A DNA stretch of 64,000 nt from positions 992,001-1,056,000 of the forward strand of contig CM046859.1 of assembly GCA_025617745.1 (NCBI GenBank). Direction: 5' to 3'. This DNA is from Heliocidaris erythrogramma (lineage: Eukaryota > Echinodermata > Echinoidea > Camarodonta > Echinometridae). Within the stretch, counting starts at the first letter, position 1; every line of letters begins with the position of its first letter. Under the pieces are notes generated by a model that saw only the letters and a list, made by a program, of their open reading frames with translations, searched no databases and was not told the DNA's origin. Shown piece by piece: positions 42,700 to 52,454 of this stretch. The position numbers and the translations under genes are program-made.

Positions 42700-43400
42700 T
42701 AAAAGTACGAAAATGAAAAAAAGGTGTTCCCTGCATAAAGAGAAGATCTGAGAATCACTTTCTACCGTATTGATGATAATTCCCTTAGAGCTATTGCAAA
42801 ATGAATTTTGAATATTATTTTTCAATAGTTCACAAAATCTGTACACATTACCTATGGCATGTCACACACGTGACCACCCCCAATGTCACACACGTGACCA
42901 TACATCATGAAACAAATATTGCATAACAAAGATCTTATGCAACTTTCAACAGAATTAATGCTATATCCTAAGAAATAATACCATGGAATATACCCACCAT
43001 AAATATTAACATTGAAGCTTTTGAAAATTCAGAGAGATCTAAAGATAAAATGTGAGTTTCAAAAACCTGCTTCTGTGCAAGGTCACACACGTGACCTGAA
43101 CTTTTTGACCTCTGACGTCGAACAGGTATTATCTTTGACCTTTTTGGTTATTTAATCCATGTACCTATGTCTGTATTTTTGTATATACAGAAAAAAAAGA
43201 ACACACTTGGAAGGTTCTTAAAAATAGGGCCCACAATAGCCCTATTCCCTATTTTTTGTTCACACACGTGACTGAGAAGGGCCCTAATATATGATGATGA
43301 TGGCTTCTTGTATAGCGCCGGTATCCGTCTATGCTAGGTTGGCGCTCATGACGCTTGAATATCATTTGTATTAAACGTTCACATATTTCAGTAGGTGACG
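42700..43400. other. Non-coding, CACGTG motifs and a short 'GCGCC' repeat
   Basis: Contains three complete and one partial copy of the 15-mer. 43290-43345 has TGATGATGGCTTCTTGTATA-like text, a type of dispersed repeat end seen in many invertebrates (recalled). A potential exon 42852-42967 was examined and not supported because its frame closes at its own donor. Confidence 0.4.
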
Positions 43401-43407
43401 GACAAGA

Positions 43408-43656
43408 CTATTGAAATTGTCTCAGGTCGTTTGCTCGTCGTGTTCCGATCGTGTTCCATAATAACATCCACTCTTTTCCAATCTCTAGTGGATACCCTAC
43501 TGGATCTTGTATGGGAAAGTCAAAACTATACATAAAGCAATGCTGTAACAAGAGGTATTCTGTTTTAATCAAATTCGAAAGAGAATCAAAGTACAGAAAA
43601 ATACACCTTTGACAATAACAACGTATATTCAAAGGTTTCACATGAAGCATATCCAC
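43408..43656 (-). other. 82-codon open frame, unassigned
   Basis: The minus strand reads MDMLHVKPLNIRCYCQRC, then a Leu-rich part, then MYSFDFPIQDPVGYPLEIGK and NTIGTRRANDLRQFQ. A possible acceptor (CTTGTTACAG) lies inside, near 43551-43560. It sits between the two outer candidate exons, but the phase does not fit the 44388-44505 exon. No family recognised; it may be chance or a decayed mobile element. Confidence 0.2.
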
Positions 43657-43669
43657 GTATTGACAAGTG

Positions 43670-44060
43670 GGTCATACCGTGTCAAATTTAAACACTACCC
43701 CCTTCAAACTGGCCTAAATTTGGAGGGGTAATAGACTCTTCCATAGTCGGCCAAACGGTTTTTGCGCTATGACACGCATTCCACAGGCATGACGGCCAAA
43801 AATAAATTGATACCTTTATTAAATTTTGAAATGACCACAAACATGTATCTCTCTAAATACCGGGTCAATTTTGTTAATATTGATTCAGAACAGTATAATA
43901 TCCATGTTAACATCTGTCATTCCACAACATCCTATTCAGGCAACATTATCAATAATTATACACTGGGCTAATAAATCATTTTTAGAATGACGTACTTGTG
44001 ACTCATCAAAGCACTTTAGTTTATTATTACCACTGTCACTGGATTCAAATTACGATACTG
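43670..44060. other. Non-coding, nothing recognised
   Basis: AT-rich. A 69-codon plus-strand frame (43762-43971) has no features. Confidence 0.4.
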
Positions 44061-44074
44061 CACTCACCAGGTTT

Positions 44075-44310
44075 ACAGTACCCATTCCCCCCCCCCCCCC
44101 TTCCCTCGTGAGCATTCCAGCCTGGCAACCATTTACAGGCGCACGTATGCCATTCTACTGGGCATGATGGGTACCCATTGAACACATTGGTGGAGAGGAG
44201 CAATGTAGATAAAATTCCTTGCTCAAAGACATAAGTATCGTGTCGAGATTCGAACCCACCACCTTTGCATCTCCAGTCAACCAGTGATGAAACCACTCGA
44301 CTACGGCACC
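44075..44310 (-). mobile_element. tRNA-derived SINE with clear A and B boxes
   Basis: On the minus strand the head begins GGTGCCGTAGTCGAGTGG (A box TAGTCGAGTGG, plus 44293-44303) and has GGTTCGAATCT (B box, plus 44246-44256) about 37 bp later, the internal pol III promoter of a tRNA. A body follows with GAGCAAGGAATTTTATCTAC and ATGGGTACCCATCATGCC, and poly-G (poly-C at 44086-44101). It lies in the intron of the candidate gene. It is a different SINE family from that at 45588-45784. Confidence 0.8.
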
Positions 44311-44387
44311 TCTGAAGCAACCCCCGTTGTGATTCAGCCACTTATTAGGCACTAATACTATCTTGATTTCCTTCGTAATTAACTCAC

Positions 44388-44505
44388 CTTCAGGGGCACT
44401 GCTTGGTTCCGGGCTCTGAAGGAGGTCCAAAATTGTACGGGTCATGTTCAGTAGGTTATCAATGGCTGAGTGGTTAACAGACGAAGAATCGCAACCCTTA
44501 TCGAT
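44388..44505 (-). CDS. Candidate internal exon of a secreted-protein gene
   Basis: Acceptor TTTTTTTTCATCTCGCAG (just above 44505) and a consensus donor AAG|GTGAGT (exon end 44388) bound 118 nt that stay open in the phase required by the upstream exon. The peptide begins IDKGCDSSSVNHSAIDNLLN and continues MTRTILDLLQSPEPSSAPE. It holds one Cys, an NMT N-glycosylation sequon and a short amphipathic helix. It ends in phase 1. The intron to the signal-peptide exon is 390 bp. Both splice sites being near-consensus, with a matching frame, is the main reason to believe it. No family recognised. Confidence 0.55.
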
Positions 44506-44895
44506 CTGCGAGATGAAAAAAAAATCATATCTTATTATGTATCATTTAATTCGTTTCAATTTTAAATGGGAATAGATATGTTTGGGGGTTTTGAATGATT
44601 TGTTAACACCTTTATTCATTTCAGTGGATTCTATGGGCCCAGTGGAACTATCTGTAAGTCCATACAATATTTCAAGAACGAGAGTGTCAAAATGGTTAAT
44701 GGCATACGAAAACCTAGCTCATAATGACAATGCTTGGTTAAAACCAATCCGAATCATTTTCATTTTCTGCTATAATTCTAACTGTAAAATCGGCCAAGAG
44801 CAAGAAGGGCGGTTACTCAAATATTTTGTACAGAGTCAACGCCCTTATGGCTCTCAAAAGGAGATGAATTTTTTTTTTCTGTATTGTTTGCTTAC

Positions 44896-45078
44896 GTAAA
44901 TGTTATTAACTGGATGAAAGTCAGGCTCCCAATAAGGTCGCTTCCCATCAGAATCGGTACTTCGGCGTGTCGATGGGACGTCTTGGCTGGAATCTAACGG
45001 GGATACCGTGTACGCTCGAGTTAACGAACATGCCACCATGCCAATAATTAGAACAGGAGTAAGCCAGAGACAGTTCAT
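44896..45078 (-). CDS. Candidate first coding exon: signal peptide and dibasic sites
   Basis: 61 codons from ATG at 45076-45078 to the donor TAC|GTAAGC (exon end 44896). Residues 1-22 (MNCLWLTPVLIIGMVACSLT, RA) form a typical signal peptide, with likely cleavage after TRA. The mature part has RR at 38-39 and GKR at 45-47, which are prohormone-convertase/amidation-type sites bracketing STDSDG, then PYWEPDFHPVNNIY. An in-frame Met 11 codons upstream (45111) would spoil the signal peptide, so the inner Met is preferred. The product would be secreted, perhaps a peptide precursor or small secreted protein; the family is unknown. Codon usage and signal structure look genuine, but no transcript evidence is available. 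Confidence 0.5.
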
Positions 45079-45109
45079 TATGTCGGTTCTTTGACAATGT
45101 TTTGGAGGC

Positions 45110-45587
45110 ACTGGTATACAAAGAAACTGTAGGCAACTCTCTATACTGGATCTTTGGAGCTTTCAAACCGTTTTGAGAAAATGAAGCAGTTGCACAATGG
45201 TGCATGAATTATACAAACAGTATTACAATTTGTAGTACCATATACGGTAAGAGGGGAGGGGCGTCAGAGATCAATAACTTAAAAAAAAAAGAACCTACGC
45301 TCGCATAACCAATGGGAGGAAAGGAAAATGGAGGCGGTAATGGGATACCTAAATGTATTGAACCTGTAATGCCGTTGTCTGCACTGTCAGGGGCGGCGAT
45401 CCCGGGGCGCGGGGGGTGGGGGGGGGGGGGGGTGGGGGGACTTACAAAATTCACAGCACATATCTAGTAAAGGCTAGCCCCCCCACCCCCCCCGGTCGTG
45501 ACAAGAAATGTTCACTTATGATCACTGTATAATAATAATACATAACATTTATGTTACGCTTAATACAATGTTTCTAAGCGTCGAAGT
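45110..45587. other. Upstream region of the candidate gene, poly-G/poly-C rich
   Basis: 5' flank of the candidate gene. Contains long G runs (45410-45437) and C runs (45479-45495). No clear TATA box was assigned. Confidence 0.4.
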
Positions 45588-45784
45588 AGTATTATTACCC
45601 TGGCTTTAGCCCGGCTACCCGTATTCAAGGAATAAATTCCTACCAGGTACCCATTTACTACACCTGGGTGGAGAGTGGCAAATGTAGATTAATATCTTGC
45701 CAAAGGACATTAGTGCCGCGGCGGAACTCGAACATCGAACCATGAGATCCACAGTCCGGTGACGTATCCACTAGGCCACGACAC
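45588..45784 (-). mobile_element. tRNA-derived SINE
   Basis: On the minus strand the head starts GGTGTCGTGGCCTAGTGG (A box TGGCCTAGTGG, plus 45768-45778). B-box-like GGTTCGATGTT / GTTCGAGTTCC follows (plus 45723-45741), then GGCACTAATGTCC, TGGCAAGATATTAATCTAC, CACCCAGGTGTAGTAAATGG, GTACCTGGTAGG and CCGGGCTAAAGCCAGGG. The tail is AATAATA. The conserved body may be a Deu-like core; that is not certain. A decayed copy is at 42465-42674. Confidence 0.8.
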
Positions 45785-45789
45785 CAGTA

Positions 45790-46190
45790 TAGTATTATAC
45801 ATTAGATCAATATCATGATTTCGAGGAGAAAATACCTTCTCAATGAAAATAAATGGATTTATTCAATTATAAACCAAATCTAATACGCTATATACATTGT
45901 GGAAGTTTAAAAGATTGCTTCATTGATATTATTTTTTACAAGAAGAATGATATTAAAATTTCACAAGACACTTTTGGTACGACACAAGATTTTTTAGACC
46001 TCAAAAGAAGCGGGATGGAAAGCAGGACCACCCCCCCCCCCCCCTTCCCTGGAATTTCGAAATTACTAATATACGAGCAGCCACATCTTCTTTTCAGGCA
46101 GCAAGGTGTGTTTTGTTTGTTTCTTGTTTTTTATTCGATTGAGTATATTCTTCTGACGATATATTTTCACCGTGATGAGAGATATGACTT
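45790..46190. other. Non-coding with poly-C tract
   Basis: Poly-C at 46029-46044. The 145-codon plus-strand frame (45853-46290) spans low-complexity sequence and one arm of the inverted repeat; not a gene. Confidence 0.4.
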
Positions 46191-46191
46191 T

Positions 46192-46395
46192 GACAAAAGG
46201 AGTTCGCCCAAGCTTTGCGATTGTTCTGAAATTACGGCGTCTGGGTTGCGTCCGGATTCATCGAGTATAATAATAGTTGATTTCAAGTAATTTGTTATAT
46301 ACCTGTGTGATAACCTGATGAGTGCATGAACCCGGACGCAACCCAGACGCCGTAATGTCAGAACAATCGCAAAGCTTGGACGAACTCCTTTTGTC
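46192..46395. repeat. 70-bp inverted repeat at the 3' end of the Penelope remnant
   Basis: 46192-46261 and 46326-46395 are complementary with about four mismatches (outer end GACAAAAGGAGTTCG, inner CGTCTGGGTTGCGTCCGG), loop 64 nt. The right arm codes for the end of the Penelope frame (CADKRSSSKLCDCSDITASG), so the left arm is a reversed duplicate of it. Confidence 0.85.
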
Positions 46396-46870
46396 TGCAC
46401 AGAAGGGGTTCGTGCGATTGAATGTTGAGAGTTGATCGTCGGCATAGCTTTGTGCGTAAGCTGGATTGTTCAGCAAGTGGAGACCAATCGCTGAATCGCA
46501 TTTGGCTATCTTTGGTCTGTTAGCGTGCATTTCAGATTTGCAGGCACGGACGGGCTGATTGGTTGTACGGTTCCGAATAGTCGAGGGGACGTGTTGTTTA
46601 ATGCGATCAGCCAACCGCTGAGAAGTACGGCCCACGTACCTGGCATCGCACCGACGCTGAAATTGGTAAATAACATTACTTAAGTGGGGGTGTGTAGTAC
46701 ATCCTTGCTAGTTGACGGTAGCATCCGGTGTGTAGAAAACACAATGCGTGTCGAAACCGCCTAATAGCAACGTGACACTGCGTGTTTGATCTGACTGGCG
46801 TATTTGTATGATACCTTACCCCTCCAGGGTAGTTAGAGATACACGGGGCATTTAGCAGGTCCAAATCTGG
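46258..46870 (-). pseudogene. Penelope-like element, C-terminal GIY-YIG endonuclease remnant
   Basis: Reading down from about 46790, a frame shows HCVFYTPDATVN, a stop, then TTHPHLSNVIYQFQRRCDAR, then YVGRTSQRLADRIKQHVPST. The frame 46635-46258 continues with RACKSEMHANRPKIAKCDSA, IGLHLLNNPAYAQSY and the terminal Cys/Arg-rich part. SNVIYQF-C-C-ARYVGRTSQRL..RI.QHVP is the hallmark of the GIY-YIG domain of Penelope-like retroelements. The RT domain is absent, so this is a 5'-truncated copy. Confidence 0.8.
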
Positions 46871-48664
46871 TGTCAGATTTGGATTGTGCCTCCATCGTCC
46901 GTGTTATGGTGCGAGATATAACATGCTCAGGGTACCCATTGTCAAGTTTTGATTTTCGCGATTTCAGAAGCTAATTTGCACTCAGAGGAAATCCTAAGGG
47001 AGCGGCACACTAAGTTTCTCATGAGCCCAATCTTGTATGAAGTTGCACTGTACGAGTCCCATCAAGTCTGACCTGTCTCTAATGGCTGTAATTAGATTTC
47101 TCCAAATTAGTGTTGGAAATAGGAATATATTTTGGATTTTTAAACGTTAAAATGTCATAAAAGTGATTTTACAACGTCGTACTTCTGAACCAAACAGTGT
47201 TTAAAAATATTGACATCGAATCCAAGGAATGAACAGTGAAATTAATATTTTTATGGTGTGGAGTATACTAAAATTCTCTTTTTACAGCTTAAAGAACTGT
47301 TTCACCCTTATCCGTGATATTTCAAGTCGTGTATCTGACAGTCATATCCAGCTCTGTCAACCGCTTTTCCTATCAACATTTTTTTTTCCTTCCAAACTTT
47401 AATTTCCCACCTCTTGTGTATTATTAACCGGTTTAGACCCATAACTATCCATTTCCGACATGTCTTATGAATCGTTAATTTTGTTTTCTAATATGTATAG
47501 ACCTACAGTTAATTTTCATTTTTCGTGATAGATTTTTGAAATGAGGTCAGGGTCATTAGCTCTTTATATAAAATTAAGTTTTAGCAGGGAGGTGGAAGAG
47601 AGACATGGGCCCTGTAACATAAAGCTTGAAATGGATCGTACGATCAATCTAAAGCTTTATAGTAAGTAGTGTATGTATAATACGCGCTGTGATTGGTTAG
47701 ATTCGCATCACGTGACGTGCACAAATGTTGTTATAGTGCACGATCGTGCACGATAACTTTGATTTTTTGCACGGGGAATACACAACAGTTATAGATCTTG
47801 GGGTCTATTTACTATAACAGTAAGCGGATGTTCTTTTTTATGCACCATTACTGGACTATTATGAACTCCTAATACTAAATTATCTCTCGGGCAGGTCTAT
47901 TTCACCTCGGTGAAACAAAATTGCACTCGTGATAATTTAGTATTTGTCGTGCACATAATCCAGTACAGTGCATGATAGGCCATGCACTATTTATATAATG
48001 ATACACGGCCCTGGTTTTAGTAAATGGATCAGTGAAAAAAACGCAGTACGGACGTCGATAACAAAACCAGGTGGAATATTGTTGACTCCCCAGGGAGTGG
48101 AGAAGGTGCATACATGTGTGCGGGCAAGCCATGAATCCGATGGCCGGGGTAATAATATATATGTAAATCGCTTAGAGACATTGTAAATGTATTAAGCGCT
48201 TTATAAATCCAGAATATTATTACTATTTTTGACAATTTATAGTTAACATGGTAGAACTAAGGACACAATCTAGATGAAAAAAGAAGGTATCGTTTCGCCT
48301 TCAAATCCTCAATATAGAAAGACGTTTTCTCCCATGCACAGTTTATTTCCTAAAACATGGCTGTGCCCTTGGAGCAATAACAACACATCCGTTCCATTAC
48401 TGTTAAGTAAAATAAATTGTACAACACCTTTGATTTACTTGCTTTATTACAAGTAAGTATGCATTTATTGTCCAATACCGGAAATTCTTCTTCCACTGGT
48501 GATACAAACATTTCCAATAATAATAGAGTACAATATAAGTACAATACAGTACAAACGATGATGATAGGGTACAGTGCAAACATTATAGGTATAGAAAACG
48601 TAAACGTTAACAAAGGTTTAAGAAAAAGTAAATCATTGGAGTTACTGCAATACACATAAAAATT
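46871..48664. other. Non-coding, with a perfect palindrome at 47.7 kb
   Basis: GTGCACGATCGTGCAC near 47737-47752 is a 16-bp perfect palindrome; GGATCGTACGATC lies near 47634. 48150-48225 has a GCTTTATAAAT-type repeat end. The several short frames have no features. Part of 48240-48660 may be decayed Harbinger interior. Confidence 0.4.
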
Positions 48665-48676
48665 CAAGAGATTAAT

Positions 48677-49000
48677 TTACATAATTATAATACAACTGGG
48701 TCTCGGGTTTTTCCTGGGACACCGGATTTTCACATGTTTACCGTCTAGAGCCCATAGACAGTGTGGATATTGCCAGTGGTTCTGAAAGTTCAGTGCGACA
48801 TCTCGCCACTCTGCTGGAGTTGATGGACATGGCACCACTTCCTCAGCATACTCATCAATTATCGCCTGGCACACATCACGCACGACCAAGGAAATAGTGT
48901 TGTGAGGAACACGGAACCCATACATCAGGGAGTGGTAACTGTCTCCTGTAGCCAAGTAGCGCAAGGTCATGGCAAGTTCAGTTGTGGCTCCAGACTTCTC
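48677..49000 (-). pseudogene. Harbinger transposase, second exon, truncated DDE domain
   Basis: After the acceptor TGTGTCTGTGTACAG (just above 49000) the frame reads EKSGATTELAMTLRYLATGD, SYHSLMYGFRVPHNTISLVV, CPSTPAEWRDVALNFQNHW and CLWALDGKHVKIRCP. ALDGKHV carries the first catalytic Asp of the DDE_Tnp_4 domain. The frame then shifts (another frame shows LYYNYVN, the expected next block) and stops. The second Asp and the Glu are absent, so no activity is possible. Confidence 0.8.
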
Positions 49001-49086
49001 CTGTACACAGACACATAAAACACACAATTATTATTAGTGCAATGCATAGTGAAACATGTTTTGTAGGGGAAAATGTGTAATAACAC

Positions 49087-49435
49087 CTGAAAATAAAGCC
49101 CACATATAAAATGTGTTCTGCTTGCTGATTCTGTCATGCAACCTGTCACTCAACTCTCTGAACATAGCCGGTTCCATTCGCAAGAAGTTACGGAAGGAAG
49201 CCTCGTCTTCAATCATCAGTTCTTGTACAAGATGATCAAACCATCCATAATCTGCACGCCTCATCACCCATGGACGAACCCACCACCTTCTCCTCCTTCT
49301 GCGCTCTTCTCTTGCCCTTGCCCTTGCAATGATATTCTGTCTTTGGTCTCTATCAAGTACAAGCAGATGGTTCATCAACCCAAGCCTTGCTGGTGCAGCC
49401 AACATGGCAGCCATCGTCACAATGTACAGCTTCAA
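49087..49435 (-). pseudogene. Harbinger transposase, first exon
   Basis: The frame starts at MKLYIVTMAAML and carries RARAREERRRRRRWWVRPW, FDHLVQELMIEDEASFRNFL, MEPAMFRELSDRLHDRISKQ and a WALFSG ending. This is the N-terminal region of HARBI1-type transposases (WVRPW...FRNFLRM....F.EL). A possible donor CAG|GTGTTA follows, at 49081-49087. Joining to the next exon is out of phase by one as drawn, so the true junction or a frameshift remains unsettled. Confidence 0.75.
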
Positions 49436-49499
49436 TGAGGATCAATGGGATCTTGTACACTATATATACCCCCACAATGCACAATCGTCACGCAAGTCC

Positions 49500-49910
49500 T
49501 CATGCATCGTAGGGGATCGTAGCGACGGCGTACACTAGCGTACTTAGGCGTCGCTGGTCGTGCAAAATCGTACTTTAGCGTACAATAGCGTAGGAACATC
49601 GTACTTCAAGCGTACATTATTGTACATGGGCGTAGGCTTTTGCCACATATCGCACTCAAAGCGTACTGATATCGTACGACCAGCGTACAAAGAACGTACT
49701 GTTGTCTGCATGAAACGCCGCACAGTCTTCTCCCATCGTACTCAGTGCGTACGCTAATCGTCCTCACGCGTACTTATATCGCCATGTAGCGTACTCGATT
49801 CGCCAGGGCCTACTCCCACCACCCCTCTCATCAATATCATGCCGCTTGGCCACGACTTTGGTTGTCGCCGCTCATCGCCCTGAAGCGTAGCTATAGTCGT
49901 GTATATGTGA
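49500..49910. repeat. Subterminal array of CGTA(C) at ~10-11-bp spacing
   Basis: CGTA occurs near 49508, 49518, 49529, 49539, 49569, 49579, 49589, 49600, 49611, 49631, 49662, 49673, 49684, 49695, 49737, 49748, 49769 and 49790. Decayed forms (GCGTCG, TGTACA, TCGCAC, TCGTCC, TCGCC) fill several gaps at the same step. Many copies alternate ATCGTAC and GCGTAC. The copies stop about 120 bp before the terminal repeat, apart from one CGTAG near 49886. Confidence 0.8.
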
Positions 49911-49918
49911 CCGGGCCT

Positions 49919-51126
49919 TAACTTGTTCTACAGTTCTAGTTTGTATCAAAATCGGGGTGTAATCAGAGGGATTTCTTCGAAATTCAGTTATCATCTCTTT
50001 TGTTTTGGTTACATTTAGTTTCAGGTAGTGGTCATCACACCATTGCACAAACTTATCTATTACCATAAGGGCCAGTGTCTTCAGAGAGGTAACATGTAAT
50101 CACAGTATCGTCTGCATACTTAATGATGCTACACTCTCTTACATTACATAGACAGTCGCTTGTGTACAAGGAGAAAAGCACCGGAGAGATGACACAGCCC
50201 TGATTTCTGATACTGGAAAGAGTGTTACCTATATCATCACTCTTTGTGGTCTGTTTAGTGATTAGTAGATGCGGTATGATATTGTTAAACGCACTAGAAA
50301 AATCTACGAAAGTGGATCTCACGTACGTCTTACCCTTATCCAAATGAGCATACACTTTATGTAAATATGCCAACACCGCATCTTCGACTCCTCTCTTAGA
50401 TCTATAAGCAAATTGCATTGGTCCATGTATGGGGTATGAGGAGGTGCGTCATCATAATCTTTTCAAAACATTTCATAACACTGCAAGTGAGTGAAATGGG
50501 TCTAAAATCATTAAACCCATTTACCTACTTTCCTTTTGGGATTGGCCTTATCAATGATGTTTTCCACAGATTTGGGATAATTCCCCGTTCCAATGAAAGT
50601 CGGAAAAGTTCAGTAAAAACACATGCTAACTGATCCCTACAAAGCGTAAGCACTTTATAACAGATGCCGTCGGGCCCTGGGACTTTGCTGGCATGGCATG
50701 CCCCCCAAAAATCTCCTATATAACATCGTGTTCAGAAATACTTATTACAAGTTCAGATACATTTAATATTTCCCTCAATCTGAGTGCAACTTTTTCATTT
50801 TTAGATATAAAATGCTGATCGAATCTACAGTAAAAGTCATTCAGTTCTTTTACAGACATCTGTGTGACGTCAGCTCCCAGAGTCTTTGGTTTTTGTTTGT
50901 ACCCGGTGATCACCTCCATAGTTTTCCAAGCAGCAGCGGGGTTGTTAGCTCGCAAGGTATTTTCAAACTTATCTTTATAAAGATAGTCAACCGAGCGTTT
51001 TATTGCCCTTTGTACTTCTTTTACACGCGTTTTGTTACCTTGGATGAACGCTTTATTCTTTTCGTTCAACAGGTCCCTAAGTAGTGGAGTCATTGCACGA
51101 AAATAACCTGAAACGAAATATTCCAC
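49919..51126 (-). pseudogene. Rex/L2-like LINE reverse transcriptase, several frames
   Basis: Frame 51126-50716 is the linker (AMTPLLRDLLNEKNKAFIQG, NPAAAWKTMEVITGYKQKP, ELNDFYCRFDQHF). A decayed stretch (about 50650-50420) follows. Frame 50418-50053 has MQFAYRSKRGVEDAVLAYLH, YVRSTFVDFSSAFNNIIPHL, GCVISPVLFSLYTSDCL and the active site YADDTV. Frame 50066-49919 has KFVQWCDDHYLKLNVTKTKE, MITEFRR. The pattern (AYR..RG.EDA..., WC....L.LNV.KTKEM) fits Rex1/L2-type LINEs. Codons for the W..FL..R.Q stretch are missing. It ends where the Harbinger terminus begins. Confidence 0.8.
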
Positions 51127-51129
51127 TGT

Positions 51130-51814
51130 TCTAGTCTAATAAACATGAAAATAAAGCAAAATAAATCCAAACAATGGAAAAATCTTTAAAATACCGAAGT
51201 CGGCGATGTAACTATTTTCCTTTGTGGCCGAACTAGGCTATGTGTATAGATGCATGGCTATGAGCAAAGGCGTACAGAAACGCCCGAGCAGAGGAGAGAG
51301 AAGGGAGGAAAGAGAATGAAGTGGGGGGGGGGGGGGGGTACCGGACAGCACGGTGACCGTACCTAGCGACACTATTTTTTTTCAAAATTGATGTTTCTGA
51401 AGGGTTAGGGTATTTTTCTTAAATCAGCGAGATTTCTTACTATATAGAGTTGTATTTTATATCAGGTTGGGGGTCAAAACCTCAAAATAATTATTGTCTA
51501 TTTCGTGAAACCATGGATCATGGATTATTCATTCATGTAGCTTATGGGAATGAAGCATAATGTTAAAATAGAGTTTATTCGTCAAAGGGGCATTTTCATG
51601 ATGAACATAAAAGTACTTCTTGGAGGTTATATAGCGAGTACGAAAGGCTGTAATATACAGCTCAATCATCAGTCAGCCGCAATCTCTCGAAACCTGTATT
51701 GTCTTTGCCCAGTAAAATTACCGACTAAAATCACTACCTCAACCTCTTTGAGGAAGTCAATCAAATTTTGTGTTTTCTGCCCTCTCAAAATACAGGCATG
51801 GCTTTAAAAAAAAA
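51130..51814. other. Non-coding, poly-G run
   Basis: G run at about 51325-51338. The 87-codon frame 51544-51807 has no recognisable features. Confidence 0.4.
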
Positions 51815-52454
51815 AATAATTGAAAGCTTTAACACACCATGATTGAAAGATATAGAACACAGAGGTTAAATTCCTTGAGGAAATGTGTGCACTGCCCCCC
51901 CCCCCCCCCGACCATTGCTTTCCTATTGTTTTTCATGTTCCCATAATGTAGCACATAATTTTGTGTACATGCAGTCACTCATTGAGAGCATAATGGGGTT
52001 AAATATTTAATTAATACCTCTATACATTGCCTTACAATGGCTGACAGTGTAGCAAATATTTTTAAAATTACTTTAAAAATTACTTTTGAAATCTTTAAAT
52101 GCACACTTGCAAGCAAGCAAGCATTATGGTGACTATACAACATGGTAGACATTCCAATTAAATAATCATAAGGTTTTCCAATGTACCTCAATTCAAAATC
52201 GGTAGAATTATAATCAAATCTACACAACCTGTAATTAATCACTGTAAAAAAAATCAAGTTACTTTGGACATACATGTACATGTATGCCCGAATTTTTAAG
52301 CTTGAACTTAAACTGATATGGTGTAACTGTTTTTACAAACATAATGTAATTTTGTGATGCAAGTTTTTAATCATACTTCATTATTCATATTAATAAGTAA
52401 TTGTTCAACAATATCCAATGTGAGATATGAAGAATGTATTTTGAATTTCAAAAA
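51815..52454 (+). repeat. Long dispersed repeat, block A copy 1
   Basis: About 640 bp aligns by eye with 62271-62933 from AATAATTGAAAGCTTTAACA to TTTTGAATTTCAAAA, with a low level of mismatch and small indels. The clearest indel is a poly-C expansion at 51895-51909. No coding frame. Confidence 0.85.

Larger units (their letters stand above)
40311..43272 (+). promoter_or_regulatory. Cluster of six GTCACACACGTGACC motifs
   Basis: The 15-mer GTCACACACGTGACC (with a CACGTG E-box/G-box core) occurs at 40455-40469, 42861-42875, 42885-42899 and 43082-43096. A one-base variant is at 40311-40325 and a partial copy (TCACACACGTGAC) is at 43260-43272. All are in the same orientation. The spread includes the foldback element at 40751-42351; without it six copies fall in about 1.4 kb, none inside recognisable mobile elements. 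Function is unknown: CACGTG is the core bound by bHLH-Zip factors, but dispersed minisatellite origin is equally possible. Confidence 0.5.
48665..49917 (-). mobile_element. PIF/Harbinger transposon, right half with terminal repeat
   Basis: The right end reads, on the minus strand, GGCCCGGTCACATATACACG, a Harbinger-type terminus beginning at 49917 and preceded outside by TTA (49918-49920), the usual 3-bp target. The transposase reads away from it on the minus strand. The left terminus was not found and the transposase is truncated, so the element is incomplete. The outer 400 bp are a CGTA(C) array. It abuts, and probably inserted into, the LINE at 49919-51126. Confidence 0.75.

Noticed and set aside
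42852-42967. Possible extra exon of the secreted-protein gene with AG acceptor, GT donor and matching length
   Set aside because: In the required phase it ends with a TAG stop directly at the donor, so it cannot connect the second exon to the terminal exon.
40455-43096. The 15-mer read on the minus strand encodes GHVCD repeatedly, suggesting a coding repeat
   Set aside because: Copies lie in different frames and far apart, without a shared open frame; a nucleotide-level motif is the simpler view.
44246-44303. Functional tRNA gene on the minus strand
   Set aside because: A and B boxes are present, but the sequence does not close into a full acceptor stem and continues into a SINE body.
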